A DNA stretch of 64,000 nucleotides from the NCBI RefSeq assembly GCF_028023555.1, contig NZ_JAQIOY010000006.1:124001-188000 (forward strand), written 5' to 3'. Source of the DNA: Thalassococcus_A lentus. Lineage in GTDB: Bacteria; Pseudomonadota; Alphaproteobacteria; Rhodobacterales; Rhodobacteraceae. Made by a program: the position numbers and the translations under genes. Within the stretch, counting starts at the first letter, position 1. Every line of letters starts with the position of its first letter. The notes beneath the pieces are model-generated. The model saw nothing but the letters and a program-made list of their open reading frames with translations. It ran no database searches and was not told where the DNA came from. This document shows, one piece after another, positions 25,730-35,001 of this stretch.

Positions 25730-26437
25730 ATGGCACTTACGCGCAAACCGGAGGCAGATCGCCTTCCTATTTCGCAGCGCATCGATCAGCGCATGGCCAA
25801 CCCCAAGCGGCGCCAGATGCGCCCGACCGAGTGGGCCATCAAGGGCGAGCTTTTTCTGAATTGTTCCTGCACGGTTTTCTGTCCATGCGTGGTCAGCCTC
25901 GGCGCCCACCCTCCCACCGAGGGGGATTGCCGCGCCTGGATGGCGATTGCCATCGATGAGGGACACTACGAAGGCGAAGACCTCTCCGGTTTGAACGTCG
26001 GGCTGATGGTCGAAATTCCCGGCCGTATGGCCGAGGGCAACTGGAAGGTCGCGGCCTACGTGGATGAACGCGCCTCGGGCAAGGCTTACAATGGCATCTT
26101 GCAGATCTTTTCCGGCGCAGCTGGTGGAACCACCGGTCTGTTCACAATGCTGGTGTCGGAAATCATCAGTGCGGAACGCGAGAAGGTCGAGATCATGCGC
26201 GAGGGCAAGAAGCGCGGGCTCTACATTGGCCGCAAGATTCAGGGCGAGATCGAAATGATCGATGGCGCCAGCCCGGATCACCCAGTCATGATCTCGAATT
26301 CAAAGTATTGGATGGGCCCCGACATCATCGCGGCCCGCGGTCTGAAATCCAAGGTGCGCGACTTTGGCCGCGTCTGGGATTTTGGTGGCAAATCTGCAGA
26401 GATCTGCCCAATCGACTGGAAAGGCCCCAAGCCGTGA
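25730..26437 (+). CDS. DUF1326 domain-containing protein
   Basis: A 235-residue soluble protein. The DUF1326 signature is the early Cys cluster FLNCSCTVFCPC (Cys45, 47, 51 and 53) with Cys67 nearby; the rest (SGLNVGLMVEIPGRMAEGNWKVAAYVDERAS) also fits the family. Function is unknown; four close cysteines could hold a metal. AAGGAGA at 25718-25724 decides the ATG at 25730 against an upstream in-frame start. It lies 10 bases after the DUF2182 gene and overlaps the DinB gene by four bases, making a three-gene unit. Confidence 0.87.
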   Translation: MALTRKPEADRLPISQRIDQRMANPKRRQMRPTEWAIKGELFLNCSCTVFCPCVVSLGAHPPTEGDCRAWMAIAIDEGHYEGEDLSGLNVGLMVEIPGRMAEGNWKVAAYVDERASGKAYNGILQIFSGAAGGTTGLFTMLVSEIISAEREKVEIMREGKKRGLYIGRKIQGEIEMIDGASPDHPVMISNSKYWMGPDIIAARGLKSKVRDFGRVWDFGGKSAEICPIDWKGPKP

Positions 26438-26952
26438 TCCTGACGCCCGAATATGTTTTGGGCATGGCACGATACAATGGCTGGCAAAACAGCCAGCTAA
26501 AGGCATGCATGGCCGAATTGGACGACAAGGCGCTGCGCAAAAACCGCAAAGCCTTTTTCGGCTCGATTCTGGGAACGGCTAATCATTTGCTGCTGGGCGA
26601 TCAATTGTGGCTTAGCCGTCTGGCCGATTTCGCGGCGCCCCAAGTGGGGGCAGATGCGGGCGTTTCGCTTTGCGAGGATGCCGCCGCGTGGGAAATCGAA
26701 CGGTTTCGCACAGACAGCGCCCTGCTGGCTTGGGCAGAAAAGATTGGTGCCATTGATCTGGCGGGCCAAACGTCATGGCATTCGGCGATTGTGGGGCAGG
26801 ATTTCACCCGGCCGACAGCGCAATGCGTGATGCATATGTTCAATCACCAGACCCATCATCGCGGCCAGATTCACGCAATGCTGACAGCAGCAGGGGTCAA
26901 GGCGCCGGTCTCGGATTACATTTTCATGCCGCAAGAAGGGCCATGGCTGTGA
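26434..26952 (+). CDS. DinB-family putative metal-dependent protein
   Basis: A 172-residue four-helix protein of the DinB/YfiT group. The expected metal histidines are visible: one in GTANHLLLGDQLW and two in FNHQTHHRGQIHAML. Family members include thiol-dependent hydrolases and transferases, and the activity here is unknown. It starts with GTG at 26434 inside the stop of the DUF1326 gene (GTGA), so it belongs to the same translational unit as DUF2182-DUF1326. The frame remains open further upstream in another gene, which I discard. Confidence 0.85.
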   Translation: MILTPEYVLGMARYNGWQNSQLKACMAELDDKALRKNRKAFFGSILGTANHLLLGDQLWLSRLADFAAPQVGADAGVSLCEDAAAWEIERFRTDSALLAWAEKIGAIDLAGQTSWHSAIVGQDFTRPTAQCVMHMFNHQTHHRGQIHAMLTAAGVKAPVSDYIFMPQEGPWL

Positions 26953-27175
26953 TGCGGGCCTGTCTTTATGCACGGCGCGGCAGCGGTGTTTATGGACCGG
27001 CACTGGTGCCGTTCAGACCTTTTGTGTTGCCGCGCGACTGGCGGGGCCTTGGAGCCTTTGCGCAAAGGTCAGGGACGGGATAACGGCCGGCGCTCGGCCC
27101 GGGCTGTGCCCGGTCCGTCGCCCCGCCCACCATCCCATCTAGAATAGCTCCTGAATCCTGTGAGGAGATCTGACC

Positions 27176-28279
27176 ATGACTCTTATTTCGCCGTCCCGTC
27201 GCCTGCGCCGCACACCATTTTCCGAAGGTGTCGAAGCCGCCGGTGTCAAAGCCTATACGGTTTACAATCACATGCTGTTGCCAACGGTGTTCCGTTCGGT
27301 TGAAGAAGACTACCACCACCTGAAAAACGCGGTTCAGGTCTGGGATGTGTCTGTTGAACGGCAGGTGGAATTGCGCGGACCCGATGCCGCGCGCTTGATG
27401 CAGATGCTGACCCCGCGCGATTTGCGGGGCATGCTGCCGGGGCAGTGTTTTTATGTGCCGATCGTTGATGAGACGGGCGGAATGCTAAATGACCCCGTGG
27501 CTGTGAAGCTGGCAGAAGATCGCTGGTGGATCTCGATTGCGGACAGTGATTTGCTGTTCTGGGTCAAGGGGATTGCCTATGGCTACCGGCTAGATGTGCT
27601 GGTGGATGAGCCGGATGTGTCCCCGCTGGCGGTTCAGGGGCCTTTGGCGGACGAACTGATGGCGCGGGTTTTTGGCGACTCGGTGCGCGACATCCGCTTT
27701 TTCCGGTTTGGCTGGTTTGATTTCGAAGGGCGTAGCCATGTGATTGCACGTTCGGGCTATTCAAAGCAGGGCGGGTTCGAGATCTATGTGGCCGGCTCGG
27801 ATGCGGGCATGCCGATCTGGAATGCGCTTATGGAAGCTGGTCGCGATCTCGATGTTCACGCAGGTTGTCCGAATTTGATCGAGCGGATCGAGGGCGGGCT
27901 GCTGAGCTACGGCAATGACATGGACCGCACGAACACGCCGCATGAGTGCGGTCTGGGCAAGTTCTGCAACACCGCCACAGCCATTGGCTGTGTTGGCCGT
28001 GATGCCTTGTTGCGCGTTGCGCAGGAAGGTCCTGTGCGGCAGGTGCGGGCGATCTCGATCAAGGGTGATCCTGTGCCGGGCTGTGATCAGCACTGGCCTG
28101 TCGTGGCAAAGGGCAAACAGATCGGACGGGTATCCAGCGCCGCATGGAGCCCGGACTACAACACCAATGTGGCCGTTGGCATGGTGCGGATGACGCATTG
28201 GGATGATGGCACCGACGTTCAGGTGCAGGCACCGGATGGGCTTCGCGATGCCGTGGTGCACGAAAGCTTTTGGCACTAG
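27176..28279 (+). CDS. dmdA: Dimethylsulfoniopropionate demethylase
   Basis: A 367-residue glycine-cleavage-T-like enzyme that moves a methyl group from DMSP to tetrahydrofolate, giving methylmercaptopropionate. The family blocks QVWDVSVERQVELRGPDAARLMQML, VDETGGMLNDPVAVKL and FARSG-type region HVIARSGYSKQGGFE are present, and length equals that of Ruegeria pomeroyi DmdA (about 364). GGAG in GAGGAGATCTGACC precedes the ATG. The identification as DmdA rather than another GcvT-like demethylase is strengthened by acuI following directly, as in Ruegeria pomeroyi. Confidence 0.92.
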   Translation: MTLISPSRRLRRTPFSEGVEAAGVKAYTVYNHMLLPTVFRSVEEDYHHLKNAVQVWDVSVERQVELRGPDAARLMQMLTPRDLRGMLPGQCFYVPIVDETGGMLNDPVAVKLAEDRWWISIADSDLLFWVKGIAYGYRLDVLVDEPDVSPLAVQGPLADELMARVFGDSVRDIRFFRFGWFDFEGRSHVIARSGYSKQGGFEIYVAGSDAGMPIWNALMEAGRDLDVHAGCPNLIERIEGGLLSYGNDMDRTNTPHECGLGKFCNTATAIGCVGRDALLRVAQEGPVRQVRAISIKGDPVPGCDQHWPVVAKGKQIGRVSSAAWSPDYNTNVAVGMVRMTHWDDGTDVQVQAPDGLRDAVVHESFWH

Positions 28280-28355
28280 GGTCATGAACAAGACGTCCGG
28301 TGAGACCGGGCGTGGCACGATTGCGTATTTGGAAAAAGAAGAAGGGAGCAAGGCA

Positions 28356-29351
28356 ATGGCCTTCAATGCACTGGTGGTCCGCAAGGACGAGGAAAGTGGA
28401 AAGACATCGGCCTCGGTCGAAGCGTTGACAGAAGATCAGTTGCCGGCAGGCGACGTGACGGTTGCGGTCGAATATTCGACGGTCAACTACAAGGACGGTC
28501 TTTGCATCGGCCCCGGCGGCGGTCTTGTGCGGAATTACCCGCATGTTCCCGGGATCGATTTTGCCGGTACAGTAGAAGCCTCTGGCGATGACCGTTACAA
28601 ACCGGGCGACAAGGTCGTTCTGACCGGTTGGCGTGTGGGTGAGGCGCATTGGGGTGGTTATGGCCAGAAGGCGCGGGTGAAGGCCGACTGGCTGGTTCCA
28701 CTGCCTGACGGACTGGACACACGGGCGGCTATGGCCGTGGGCACTGCAGGCTTCACTGCGATGCTGGCTGTCATGGCGCTGGAAGATCACGGTTTGAAGC
28801 CGGATCAGGGCGAGGTTCTGGTGACCGGTGCAGCTGGTGGCGTGGGATCCGTCGCGACGGCGATCCTTGGAAATCTGGGGTATGAAGTGGCCGGTGTCAC
28901 GGGCCGTCCCGAGCAGGAAGACTATCTGAAGGGTTTGGGCGCGTCGCGCATTGTTGCGCGTGACGAGATCAACGAGACGGTCAAGCGTCCGCTGGAATCC
29001 GAGACATGGGCAGGCTGTGTTGATGCCGTGGGCGGCGCGATGCTGGCGCGCGTGCTGGGACAGATGAAATACGGCGGGTCTGTATCGGCTGTCGGTCTTG
29101 CCGGCGGTGCCGGTTTGCCTGCAACCGTGATCCCGTTTCTGCTGCGCGGTGTGAACCTGCTGGGCATCGACAGCGTTATGCAGCCCTTCGACAACCGCGT
29201 GCGTGCATGGAAGCGGATCGCGTCGGATCTGCCCATGGATAAACTTGATGCGATGGTTCACCCGGCAACGCTGGCCGATCTGCCGCAGCTGGGAGCAGAC
29301 ATCCTGAAAGGGCAGGTGCGTGGACGCGTGGTCGTTGACGTGAACGCCTGA
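28356..29351 (+). CDS. acuI: Acrylyl-CoA reductase (YhdH-type)
   Basis: A 331-residue medium-chain reductase. It would reduce toxic acryloyl-CoA, formed from acrylate during DMSP breakdown, to propionyl-CoA with NADPH. The nucleotide site is VLVTGAAGGVGSVATAILGNLGYEVAGVTG, and the N-terminal block VNYKDGLCIGPGGGLVRNYPHVPGIDFAG is diagnostic of YhdH/AcuI. The ATG at 28356 (AAGG before it) gives the family length; an in-frame ATG at 28284 would add 24 residues without homology. It lies 76 bases after dmdA, and a terminator follows. Confidence 0.93.
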   Translation: MAFNALVVRKDEESGKTSASVEALTEDQLPAGDVTVAVEYSTVNYKDGLCIGPGGGLVRNYPHVPGIDFAGTVEASGDDRYKPGDKVVLTGWRVGEAHWGGYGQKARVKADWLVPLPDGLDTRAAMAVGTAGFTAMLAVMALEDHGLKPDQGEVLVTGAAGGVGSVATAILGNLGYEVAGVTGRPEQEDYLKGLGASRIVARDEINETVKRPLESETWAGCVDAVGGAMLARVLGQMKYGGSVSAVGLAGGAGLPATVIPFLLRGVNLLGIDSVMQPFDNRVRAWKRIASDLPMDKLDAMVHPATLADLPQLGADILKGQVRGRVVVDVNA

Positions 29352-29385
29352 TAGATCCGGACGTTTCGGACTGAATTAACGGCAG

Positions 29386-29415
29386 GGCCGGCGCCAGAAA
29401 TGGGGCCGGCCTTTT
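29386..29415 (+). terminator. Terminator of dmdA-acuI
   Basis: Stem GGCCGGC (29386-29392) and GCCGGCC (29405-29411) followed by TTTT, 35 bases after the acuI stop. Confidence 0.8.
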
Positions 29416-29547
29416 CGTATCCGCGACGGCTTGATCTATTTTGTGCCTATTTTTGTCGCAAAAAATCGATCGAACGACGCGAATTTCCCGAAAACCATAA
29501 GCTTTGTGTTACCTTGGGCGCACAACAATAACGGGAGGGAACCAGTT

Positions 29548-31410
29548 ATGTCTATTAAACCGCCGCTCATGGATCTGCCGATTGCCGTGGCAGACAGCGG
29601 CTTTTACAAGGGATTCACGAAGAACGTTACGGTTACGGGAAAGCTATTGGTTGGGGGATTGATCCTTTGGGCCGTTGCCTTTCCTGAGCAAGCCGGCGGC
29701 GTTCTGTCGAGCATCAACAGCCTTATTCTGGCGACCTTCAACTATTGGTACGTCTACGTCATGGCGTTTTTCGTGGCGGTTTGCCTGATCCTTGCTGTCA
29801 TGCCGGCGTCTGGCCGGCTCAAGCTGGGACATGAGGACGACAAGCCCGAGTTTTCCAATTTCAGCTGGTTCTCGATGATGTTCGGGGCCGGGATTGGCAT
29901 CGGGATGTTGACCTTTGCAACAGCCGAGCCGCTTTATCACTTTGGTTCGAACCCCGATACGATCCGCGGGATCACCGAAGGCAGTACCGCCGGCAATGTC
30001 AGGGCGGCCTATGTCTGGTCCTTTACACACTGGGGACTGGCAGCCTGGGCGGCTTACGCGATTGTTGGCCTTTCACTCGCCTATTTTTCCTATCGCCGCG
30101 ATCTGCCGCTGACCATCCGGTCCGCGCTGGCACCGCTGTTTGGCCATAAACTGTCCGGCTTTACGGGCCACCTTGTCGACGTTGTTGCGGTTGTCGCGAC
30201 TGTTTTGGGTGTTTCGCAAACGTTGGGCTTTGGCGTTGAGCAGTTTGTCTCGGGTCTGTCCCGGATCGGATTTGGCGATTGGCTCTATACTGGCACGGGT
30301 GACGACAAGACCATGTCAACCGCTGCCATCGTGACTGCCTTGCTGGTGATCATGGGGGCCTCGACGCTTTCGGCGCTGTCGGGTGTTGGCAAAGGCATCA
30401 AGTGGCTGTCCAACATCAACATGGGGCTGAGCTTCTTCATCCTCGCCTTCTTCTTGATTTTCGGCTCGACCTTCTTTGGTCTACAGGCGTTGTTTGTCGG
30501 TATCTGGGATTACCTGATCTCGATCCCGGGCAATATCCTGACCGTTTGGACGGCGACCCCGATGGACAGCTTTGCTGCTTCGGTGCCTGCAGCGGTACAA
30601 GCACTTCCGGCGGAAGACCTTGAGGCGATTTTCAAATCGGCCTCCAGTCCTTGGGGCTCTTTGAGCGCGTTCACTGAGGGCCTGCCTGCTTCCGCAGCCG
30701 GACTGTCCTCCGAAGATGTGGCAGCCACCTATTCTGCCGCCACAGACGGACGCCTGTCCGGATGGCAGGGTGCGTGGTCCATCTTCTACTGGGCTTGGTG
30801 GATCGCCTTTGCGCCGTTCGTGGGCGTGTTCCTCGCACGGATTTCCAAGGGACGTACCGTGCGTGAATACGTTTTGGGTGCGATCGTTATCCCGGCAATC
30901 ATGTGCTTTGTCTGGTTTGCCATCGTCGGCGGCACAGCGATTGATCTGGAACTGCAGGGCGTGGCCGAAGGCCAGATCGTCGGCGCAGGCCAGTCTGACC
31001 AGTTGTTCGCGATGCTGGCGGTGATGCTGTCGGATACTATGGCCTGGGCGATGTCCGTGGTCGTCGTGATCTTGCTGCTGACCTACCTTGTCACCTCGGC
31101 TGACTCGGCGGTTTTGATCATCAACACGATCAACGCAGCCGGCGACGAAGGTCCCAAGGCGCGTCCACACATCCTGTTCTGGGGTGCTGCCCTGGCGCTG
31201 GTGGTTGGTGGCCTGATCATCGCGGGCGGTCTGAGCGCAATTCAGACAGCCATGGTGATCGGTGCGCTGCCGTTCAGCGCGGTTATGGCGCTGATGGGCA
31301 TCTCGGTGCTCAAGGCGATCTGGCGTGACAGCAAGCGTCAAAAAGCAGGTGTTCCTGCGACCAAGGCAGAAGCTGTCGAAGCCGGTGTGGTTGACTCGCC
31401 CGCTGAGTAA
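29548..31410 (+). CDS. BCCT-family transporter (candidate DMSP/betaine carrier)
   Basis: A 620-residue inner-membrane carrier with about twelve helices. The BCCT hallmarks are MMFGAGIGIGMLTFATAEPLYHF and the segment FYWAWWIAFAPFVGVFLARISKGRT. BCCT proteins import quaternary ammonium or sulfonium osmolytes such as betaine, choline or DMSP. An insertion of roughly 60 residues rich in Ala, Ser and Pro precedes that second block and makes it longer than typical members. GGGAGGGA at 29533-29539 fixes the ATG at 29548. Position directly after dmdA-acuI makes DMSP a reasonable substrate, but it has its own region beyond a terminator. Confidence 0.9.
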   Translation: MSIKPPLMDLPIAVADSGFYKGFTKNVTVTGKLLVGGLILWAVAFPEQAGGVLSSINSLILATFNYWYVYVMAFFVAVCLILAVMPASGRLKLGHEDDKPEFSNFSWFSMMFGAGIGIGMLTFATAEPLYHFGSNPDTIRGITEGSTAGNVRAAYVWSFTHWGLAAWAAYAIVGLSLAYFSYRRDLPLTIRSALAPLFGHKLSGFTGHLVDVVAVVATVLGVSQTLGFGVEQFVSGLSRIGFGDWLYTGTGDDKTMSTAAIVTALLVIMGASTLSALSGVGKGIKWLSNINMGLSFFILAFFLIFGSTFFGLQALFVGIWDYLISIPGNILTVWTATPMDSFAASVPAAVQALPAEDLEAIFKSASSPWGSLSAFTEGLPASAAGLSSEDVAATYSAATDGRLSGWQGAWSIFYWAWWIAFAPFVGVFLARISKGRTVREYVLGAIVIPAIMCFVWFAIVGGTAIDLELQGVAEGQIVGAGQSDQLFAMLAVMLSDTMAWAMSVVVVILLLTYLVTSADSAVLIINTINAAGDEGPKARPHILFWGAALALVVGGLIIAGGLSAIQTAMVIGALPFSAVMALMGISVLKAIWRDSKRQKAGVPATKAEAVEAGVVDSPAE

Positions 31411-31433
31411 ACACGGCTCATTTGGAAAATCTG

Positions 31434-31465
31434 GCCCCCGGCGCGTAGCTGTGCCGGGGGCTTTT
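31434..31465 (+). terminator. Terminator of the BCCT gene
   Basis: A perfect nine-base stem GCCCCCGGC (31434-31442) and GCCGGGGGC (31453-31461) with TTTT at 31462-31465, 23 bases after the BCCT stop. Confidence 0.88.
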
Positions 31466-31579
31466 CTTTATGCCCCATGCGCCGGATCAATCGGATGCAG
31501 CGCGGCGGGCAGCCTTTTGTGTGGCTTGACCTTGAACGATCCGCACGATTTGTTTCTTTGTAAAACGGGAGGCGATCTA

Positions 31580-32779
31580 ATGCTGGATATCGATTTCGTA
31601 CGGGCGCAGTTCCCGGCCTTTTCCGAACCGTCCCTTGAGGGGCAGGCCTTTTTCGAGAATGCGGGCGGATCCTATACCTGCGGTGCGGTTATTGATCGGC
31701 TGACGCGGTTCTACACCCAGCGCAAGGTTCAGCCCTACGCGCCCTATGAGGCCTCTTGCCTTGGCGGCGCAGAAATGGACGAGGCCCGACGCCGTTTGGC
31801 CGCAGTGCTGGGCGTTGACGATGACGAACTGAGTTTTGGCCCTTCCACAACGCAGAATACCTATGTGCTGGCGCAGGCATTTCGGCAATTTCTTCAAGCG
31901 GGCGAGGCGATCATCGTGACCAATCAGGATCACGAAGCGAATACCGGGCCGTGGCGCAGGCTTGCAGACGAAGGCATCGACGTGCGCGAGTGGCGCATTG
32001 ATCCCTCCACCGGGCATCTTGATACCGACGATCTGGAAGCGCTGCTGGACGAAAAGGTGCGGTTGGTGTGTTTCCCGCATTGTTCCAACGTGGTGGGTGA
32101 AATCAATCCTGTTGTCGAAATCACGGCGCTTGCCCATGCGGCGGGGGCTTTTGTCTGTGTCGATGGCGTAAGCTATGCACCGCATGGATTGCCCGATGTC
32201 GGATCTCTGGGCGCGGATATCTATCTGTTTTCCAGCTACAAAACCTACGGTCCGCATCAGGGCATCATGACCATTCGGCGTCCCTTGGCCGAGGTTTTGC
32301 CGAACCAGGGCCATGTGTTCAACGCGGGCAGCCTGTACAAGAGGTTTACCCCGGCAGGCCCGGATCACGCACAGGTCGCGGCTTGCGCCGGGATGGTGGA
32401 CTATATCGACGCGCTTGCCGCCCATCATGGAACGGATTCAGCAGGCGTTCATGATTTGCAGCGCGACCACGAGGTGCGCATCCTGCAACCCCTGCTGGAT
32501 GCCGTGAAGGGTCGTAATGCTGTGCGATTGCTAGGCCCTGAGGATGCGGCGGGCCGGGCGCCAACCGTTGCGCTCGCTTTGAACCGGTCTGGCGAAGAGG
32601 TGGCCGCAGAACTTGCGACACTGGGCATCATGGCCGGGGGCGGCGATTTTTATGCGGGCCGGGCCTTGGCGGGTATGGGCGTAAAAGAAGAAACAGGCGT
32701 GTTGCGCCTGTCCTTCGTTCACTACACCAGCGAACAAGAGGTCACCAAACTGATCGAAGCTCTGGACCGGGTCTTGTGA
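31580..32779 (+). CDS. Class V aminotransferase-fold protein, cysteine-desulfurase-like (VC1184 type)
   Basis: A 399-residue PLP enzyme of fold type I, class V. Lys221 in LFSSYKTYGPHQG should bind PLP, with the preceding VCVDGVSYAPH block. Unlike true desulfurases it has no cysteine in the C-terminal catalytic loop: the matching region reads MAGGGDFYAGRALAG. It is therefore probably not a sulfur donor enzyme, though annotated as such in many genomes. Its substrate is unknown. GGGAGG at 31567-31572 decides the ATG at 31580; a long in-frame extension upstream runs through the BCCT terminator and is rejected. Confidence 0.87.
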   Translation: MLDIDFVRAQFPAFSEPSLEGQAFFENAGGSYTCGAVIDRLTRFYTQRKVQPYAPYEASCLGGAEMDEARRRLAAVLGVDDDELSFGPSTTQNTYVLAQAFRQFLQAGEAIIVTNQDHEANTGPWRRLADEGIDVREWRIDPSTGHLDTDDLEALLDEKVRLVCFPHCSNVVGEINPVVEITALAHAAGAFVCVDGVSYAPHGLPDVGSLGADIYLFSSYKTYGPHQGIMTIRRPLAEVLPNQGHVFNAGSLYKRFTPAGPDHAQVAACAGMVDYIDALAAHHGTDSAGVHDLQRDHEVRILQPLLDAVKGRNAVRLLGPEDAAGRAPTVALALNRSGEEVAAELATLGIMAGGGDFYAGRALAGMGVKEETGVLRLSFVHYTSEQEVTKLIEALDRVL

Positions 32780-32791
32780 TGTTGGTTCAGG

Positions 32792-33295
32792 TCAGCTGAG
32801 ACAGGCCGGCAGCGTCAGCGTAGCGACCCCGCGCTCGTCAAAGCGGCCGTCCGATGTTTCCGCGCCTGTCAAGGACACCCGCGCGCCCAGAATTTCGCTG
32901 CCCGATACAGTGATTTCGCGGCCACCCAGCGTGTCGTCGACGTCGATGGTAAAGGCGACGCTCTGGCCCGGGTTCAGCCCGCGCAATTCCAGCAGGGCAG
33001 TGTTGTCGCCGTCTTTCAGGACAGGCACAACATTCAGAAGTTCAGCGCCTGCCACGATTTCCAGCGGTTGGAAGACTTCGACGCCAGCGCCTGCCGCTGT
33101 CGTGTCAAAGATCAGCCCGGCGCTGCTTTCGCCCAGATTAAGTTTGATCTGCGATGCACCCAGCGTGCAATCACCAGTGTTTGTGAATTCAAATCTGTCT
33201 TTTGGCGCACCTTCGATAAAGCGGGCCTGGATATCTGCTGTTGCGGTTGTCGCCATCGCCACGACGACGGCCAATGCGGGAACTATGATTTTCAT
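32792..33295 (-). CDS. Exported beta-rich protein of unknown function
   Basis: A 167-residue protein with a clear Sec signal peptide (MKIIVPALAVVVAMATTATA, cleavage likely before DIQA), then a Gly/Asp-rich, probably all-beta region with two cysteines (in GDCTLG and the final PACLS) that could form a disulfide. I do not assign a family. AAGGAGT lies just before the ATG at 33295. It is divergent from the photolyase gene and convergent with the PLP enzyme. Confidence 0.75.
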   Translation of the reverse strand: MKIIVPALAVVVAMATTATADIQARFIEGAPKDRFEFTNTGDCTLGASQIKLNLGESSAGLIFDTTAAGAGVEVFQPLEIVAGAELLNVVPVLKDGDNTALLELRGLNPGQSVAFTIDVDDTLGGREITVSGSEILGARVSLTGAETSDGRFDERGVATLTLPACLS

Positions 33296-33438
33296 AAGAG
33301 AACTCCTTTGAACGTTAACTGGTTCGAGGGTCGCGCGGGTCAACGAAAAAGATTGCAGCACCATTGAAGCACAATTGCCCTTGCCTGCGACCGATCCGTT
33401 CTAGATTGCTGAAAAACCAAGAAGCCGGAGCACCGCCA

Positions 33439-34860
33439 GTGAACGACCAATCCCCGATCTTGCTGTGGTATCGCCGTGATCTGCGTCTGTCAGATCATCC
33501 CGCCTTGCAGGCCGCTCTTGCAACCGGCAGGCCAATCATCCCTATTTTCGTTCGCGACGCGCTGGTTGATGCCTTGGGTGCTGCGCCCAAGTGGCGGCTG
33601 GGGCTGGGGCTGGGACATCTGTCGCAAAGCCTTGGGTCCAAGGGCAGTGCTTTGGTGCTTCGGTCCGGTGACGCTCTAGAAGCGATCAAGACCCTGATCT
33701 CACAAACCGGGGCAGGGGCGGTCTACTGGATGCGCGCCTATGATCCGCCCAGTGTTGAGCGCGACAAGGCAGTCAAAGCCGCGTTGAAAAGTGCGGGCGT
33801 CGAGGCACAGTCATTCGCCGGGCACCTGATGTTCGAGCCGTGGGATGTACAGACCAAGACCGGCGGTTATTACAAGGTCTACACGCCCTTCTGGAAGATG
33901 GTTCGCTCAAATCCGGTGCGCGACCCGCTGCCAACCCCGGGGCAGGTGCCGGGGCCTGCTGACTGGCCGAGCAGCGAACAGCTTGATGACTGGAAACTTG
34001 GCCAGGCGATGCAACGCGGCGCGCAGGTTGTGCGGCCCTACGTTCAACTGGGCGAACAGGCCGCCCAAGCCCGACTGGCCGAATTCATCGAGAATAAGGT
34101 CGCCCGGTACAACGACGGTCGCGATCAACCCTGGACGGACGGCACGTCCAACCTGTCGGAAAACCTCGCTTTGGGCGAAATAACGCCGGCCCAGTGTTGG
34201 CATGCGGGGCGCCGCGCCATGGAAGAAGGTAAAGCCGGTGCCGAGACCTTTCTCAAGGAGTTGGTCTGGCGCGAGTTCGCCTATCACCTGATGTGGCATA
34301 CGCCCCGTATCCTGACGGGAAACTGGCGTGAGGATTGGGATGCGTTCCCGTGGAATGCCGACGAAACCAACGCCGAAGTTCAGGCATGGAAACAGGGCCG
34401 GACCGGCATCCGCTTTGTCGATGCCGGGATGCGCGAGATGTATGTCACAGGCCGCATGCACAACCGTTCGCGGATGATCGTGGCCAGCTATCTGACAAAG
34501 CATCTGCTGAGCCATTGGAAGATTGGCCTGAAATGGTTCGAGGATTGCCTGATCGACTGGGACCCGGCAGCAAATGCCATGGGGTGGCAGTGGTCAGCGG
34601 GCTCAGGCCCGGACGCAACGCCGTATTTTCGGGTGTTCAATCCCGTGACGCAGTTGGACAAGTTCGACAAGGACAGAGCCTATGTGTCGCGTTGGATTGC
34701 TGAAGGGCGCGCAAAGCCGTCGGCCGAAGCCCTGTCATATTTCAGTGCGATTCCAAAAAGTTGGGGTCTGGCACCGGACGCGGCCTACCCTGATCCAATC
34801 GTTGCTGCGGATGTGGGCCGGAAAAGAGCCCTGGCGGCCTATGAAAACCGCGGTTTTTAG
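33439..34860 (+). CDS. phr: Deoxyribodipyrimidine photo-lyase (cryptochrome/photolyase family)
   Basis: A 473-residue light-dependent DNA repair flavoprotein that splits pyrimidine dimers. The N-terminal antenna domain begins LLWYRRDLRLSDHPALQ; the FAD domain shows LVWREFAYHLMWHTP, GMREMYVTGRMHNRSRMIVASYLTKHLL and WQWSAGSGPDATPYFRVFNP. The GTG at 33439 with CCGGAG eight bases before it fits the family start. The cfa gene follows; phr next to cfa is also the order in Rhodobacter sphaeroides, where both belong to the RpoE singlet-oxygen regulon. Confidence 0.94.
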   Translation: MNDQSPILLWYRRDLRLSDHPALQAALATGRPIIPIFVRDALVDALGAAPKWRLGLGLGHLSQSLGSKGSALVLRSGDALEAIKTLISQTGAGAVYWMRAYDPPSVERDKAVKAALKSAGVEAQSFAGHLMFEPWDVQTKTGGYYKVYTPFWKMVRSNPVRDPLPTPGQVPGPADWPSSEQLDDWKLGQAMQRGAQVVRPYVQLGEQAAQARLAEFIENKVARYNDGRDQPWTDGTSNLSENLALGEITPAQCWHAGRRAMEEGKAGAETFLKELVWREFAYHLMWHTPRILTGNWREDWDAFPWNADETNAEVQAWKQGRTGIRFVDAGMREMYVTGRMHNRSRMIVASYLTKHLLSHWKIGLKWFEDCLIDWDPAANAMGWQWSAGSGPDATPYFRVFNPVTQLDKFDKDRAYVSRWIAEGRAKPSAEALSYFSAIPKSWGLAPDAAYPDPIVAADVGRKRALAAYENRGF

Positions 34861-35001
34861 AGTTGCCCGTGAATAATTGGTGGTGCCTGGGCCCAAAACA
34901 TCCATCCATCCTGCGTTTTTGAACGTACTGATCAAAGGTTAACGCTTGTTTGCCCCCCGATGAGGGCTAAAGTGTCTCGCAAATCTGACAACGGGTAGAA
35001 A

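Noticed and set aside
26952..27083. 43-codon ORF after the DinB gene (start overlapping its stop)
   Set aside because: The product is basic and featureless (MRACLYARRGSGVYGPALVP at the start) with no ribosome site of its own. The start-stop overlap is the only support, too little to call a gene.
27099..27113. CCGGGC-tgt-GCCCGG stem before dmdA as a terminator
   Set aside because: The six-pair stem has no T-tract and lies in a GC-rich gap where such stems arise easily.
34861..35001. TGATCA near 34929 as an RpoE-type -35 for cfa
   Set aside because: No matching -10 sequence is found at the proper distance.
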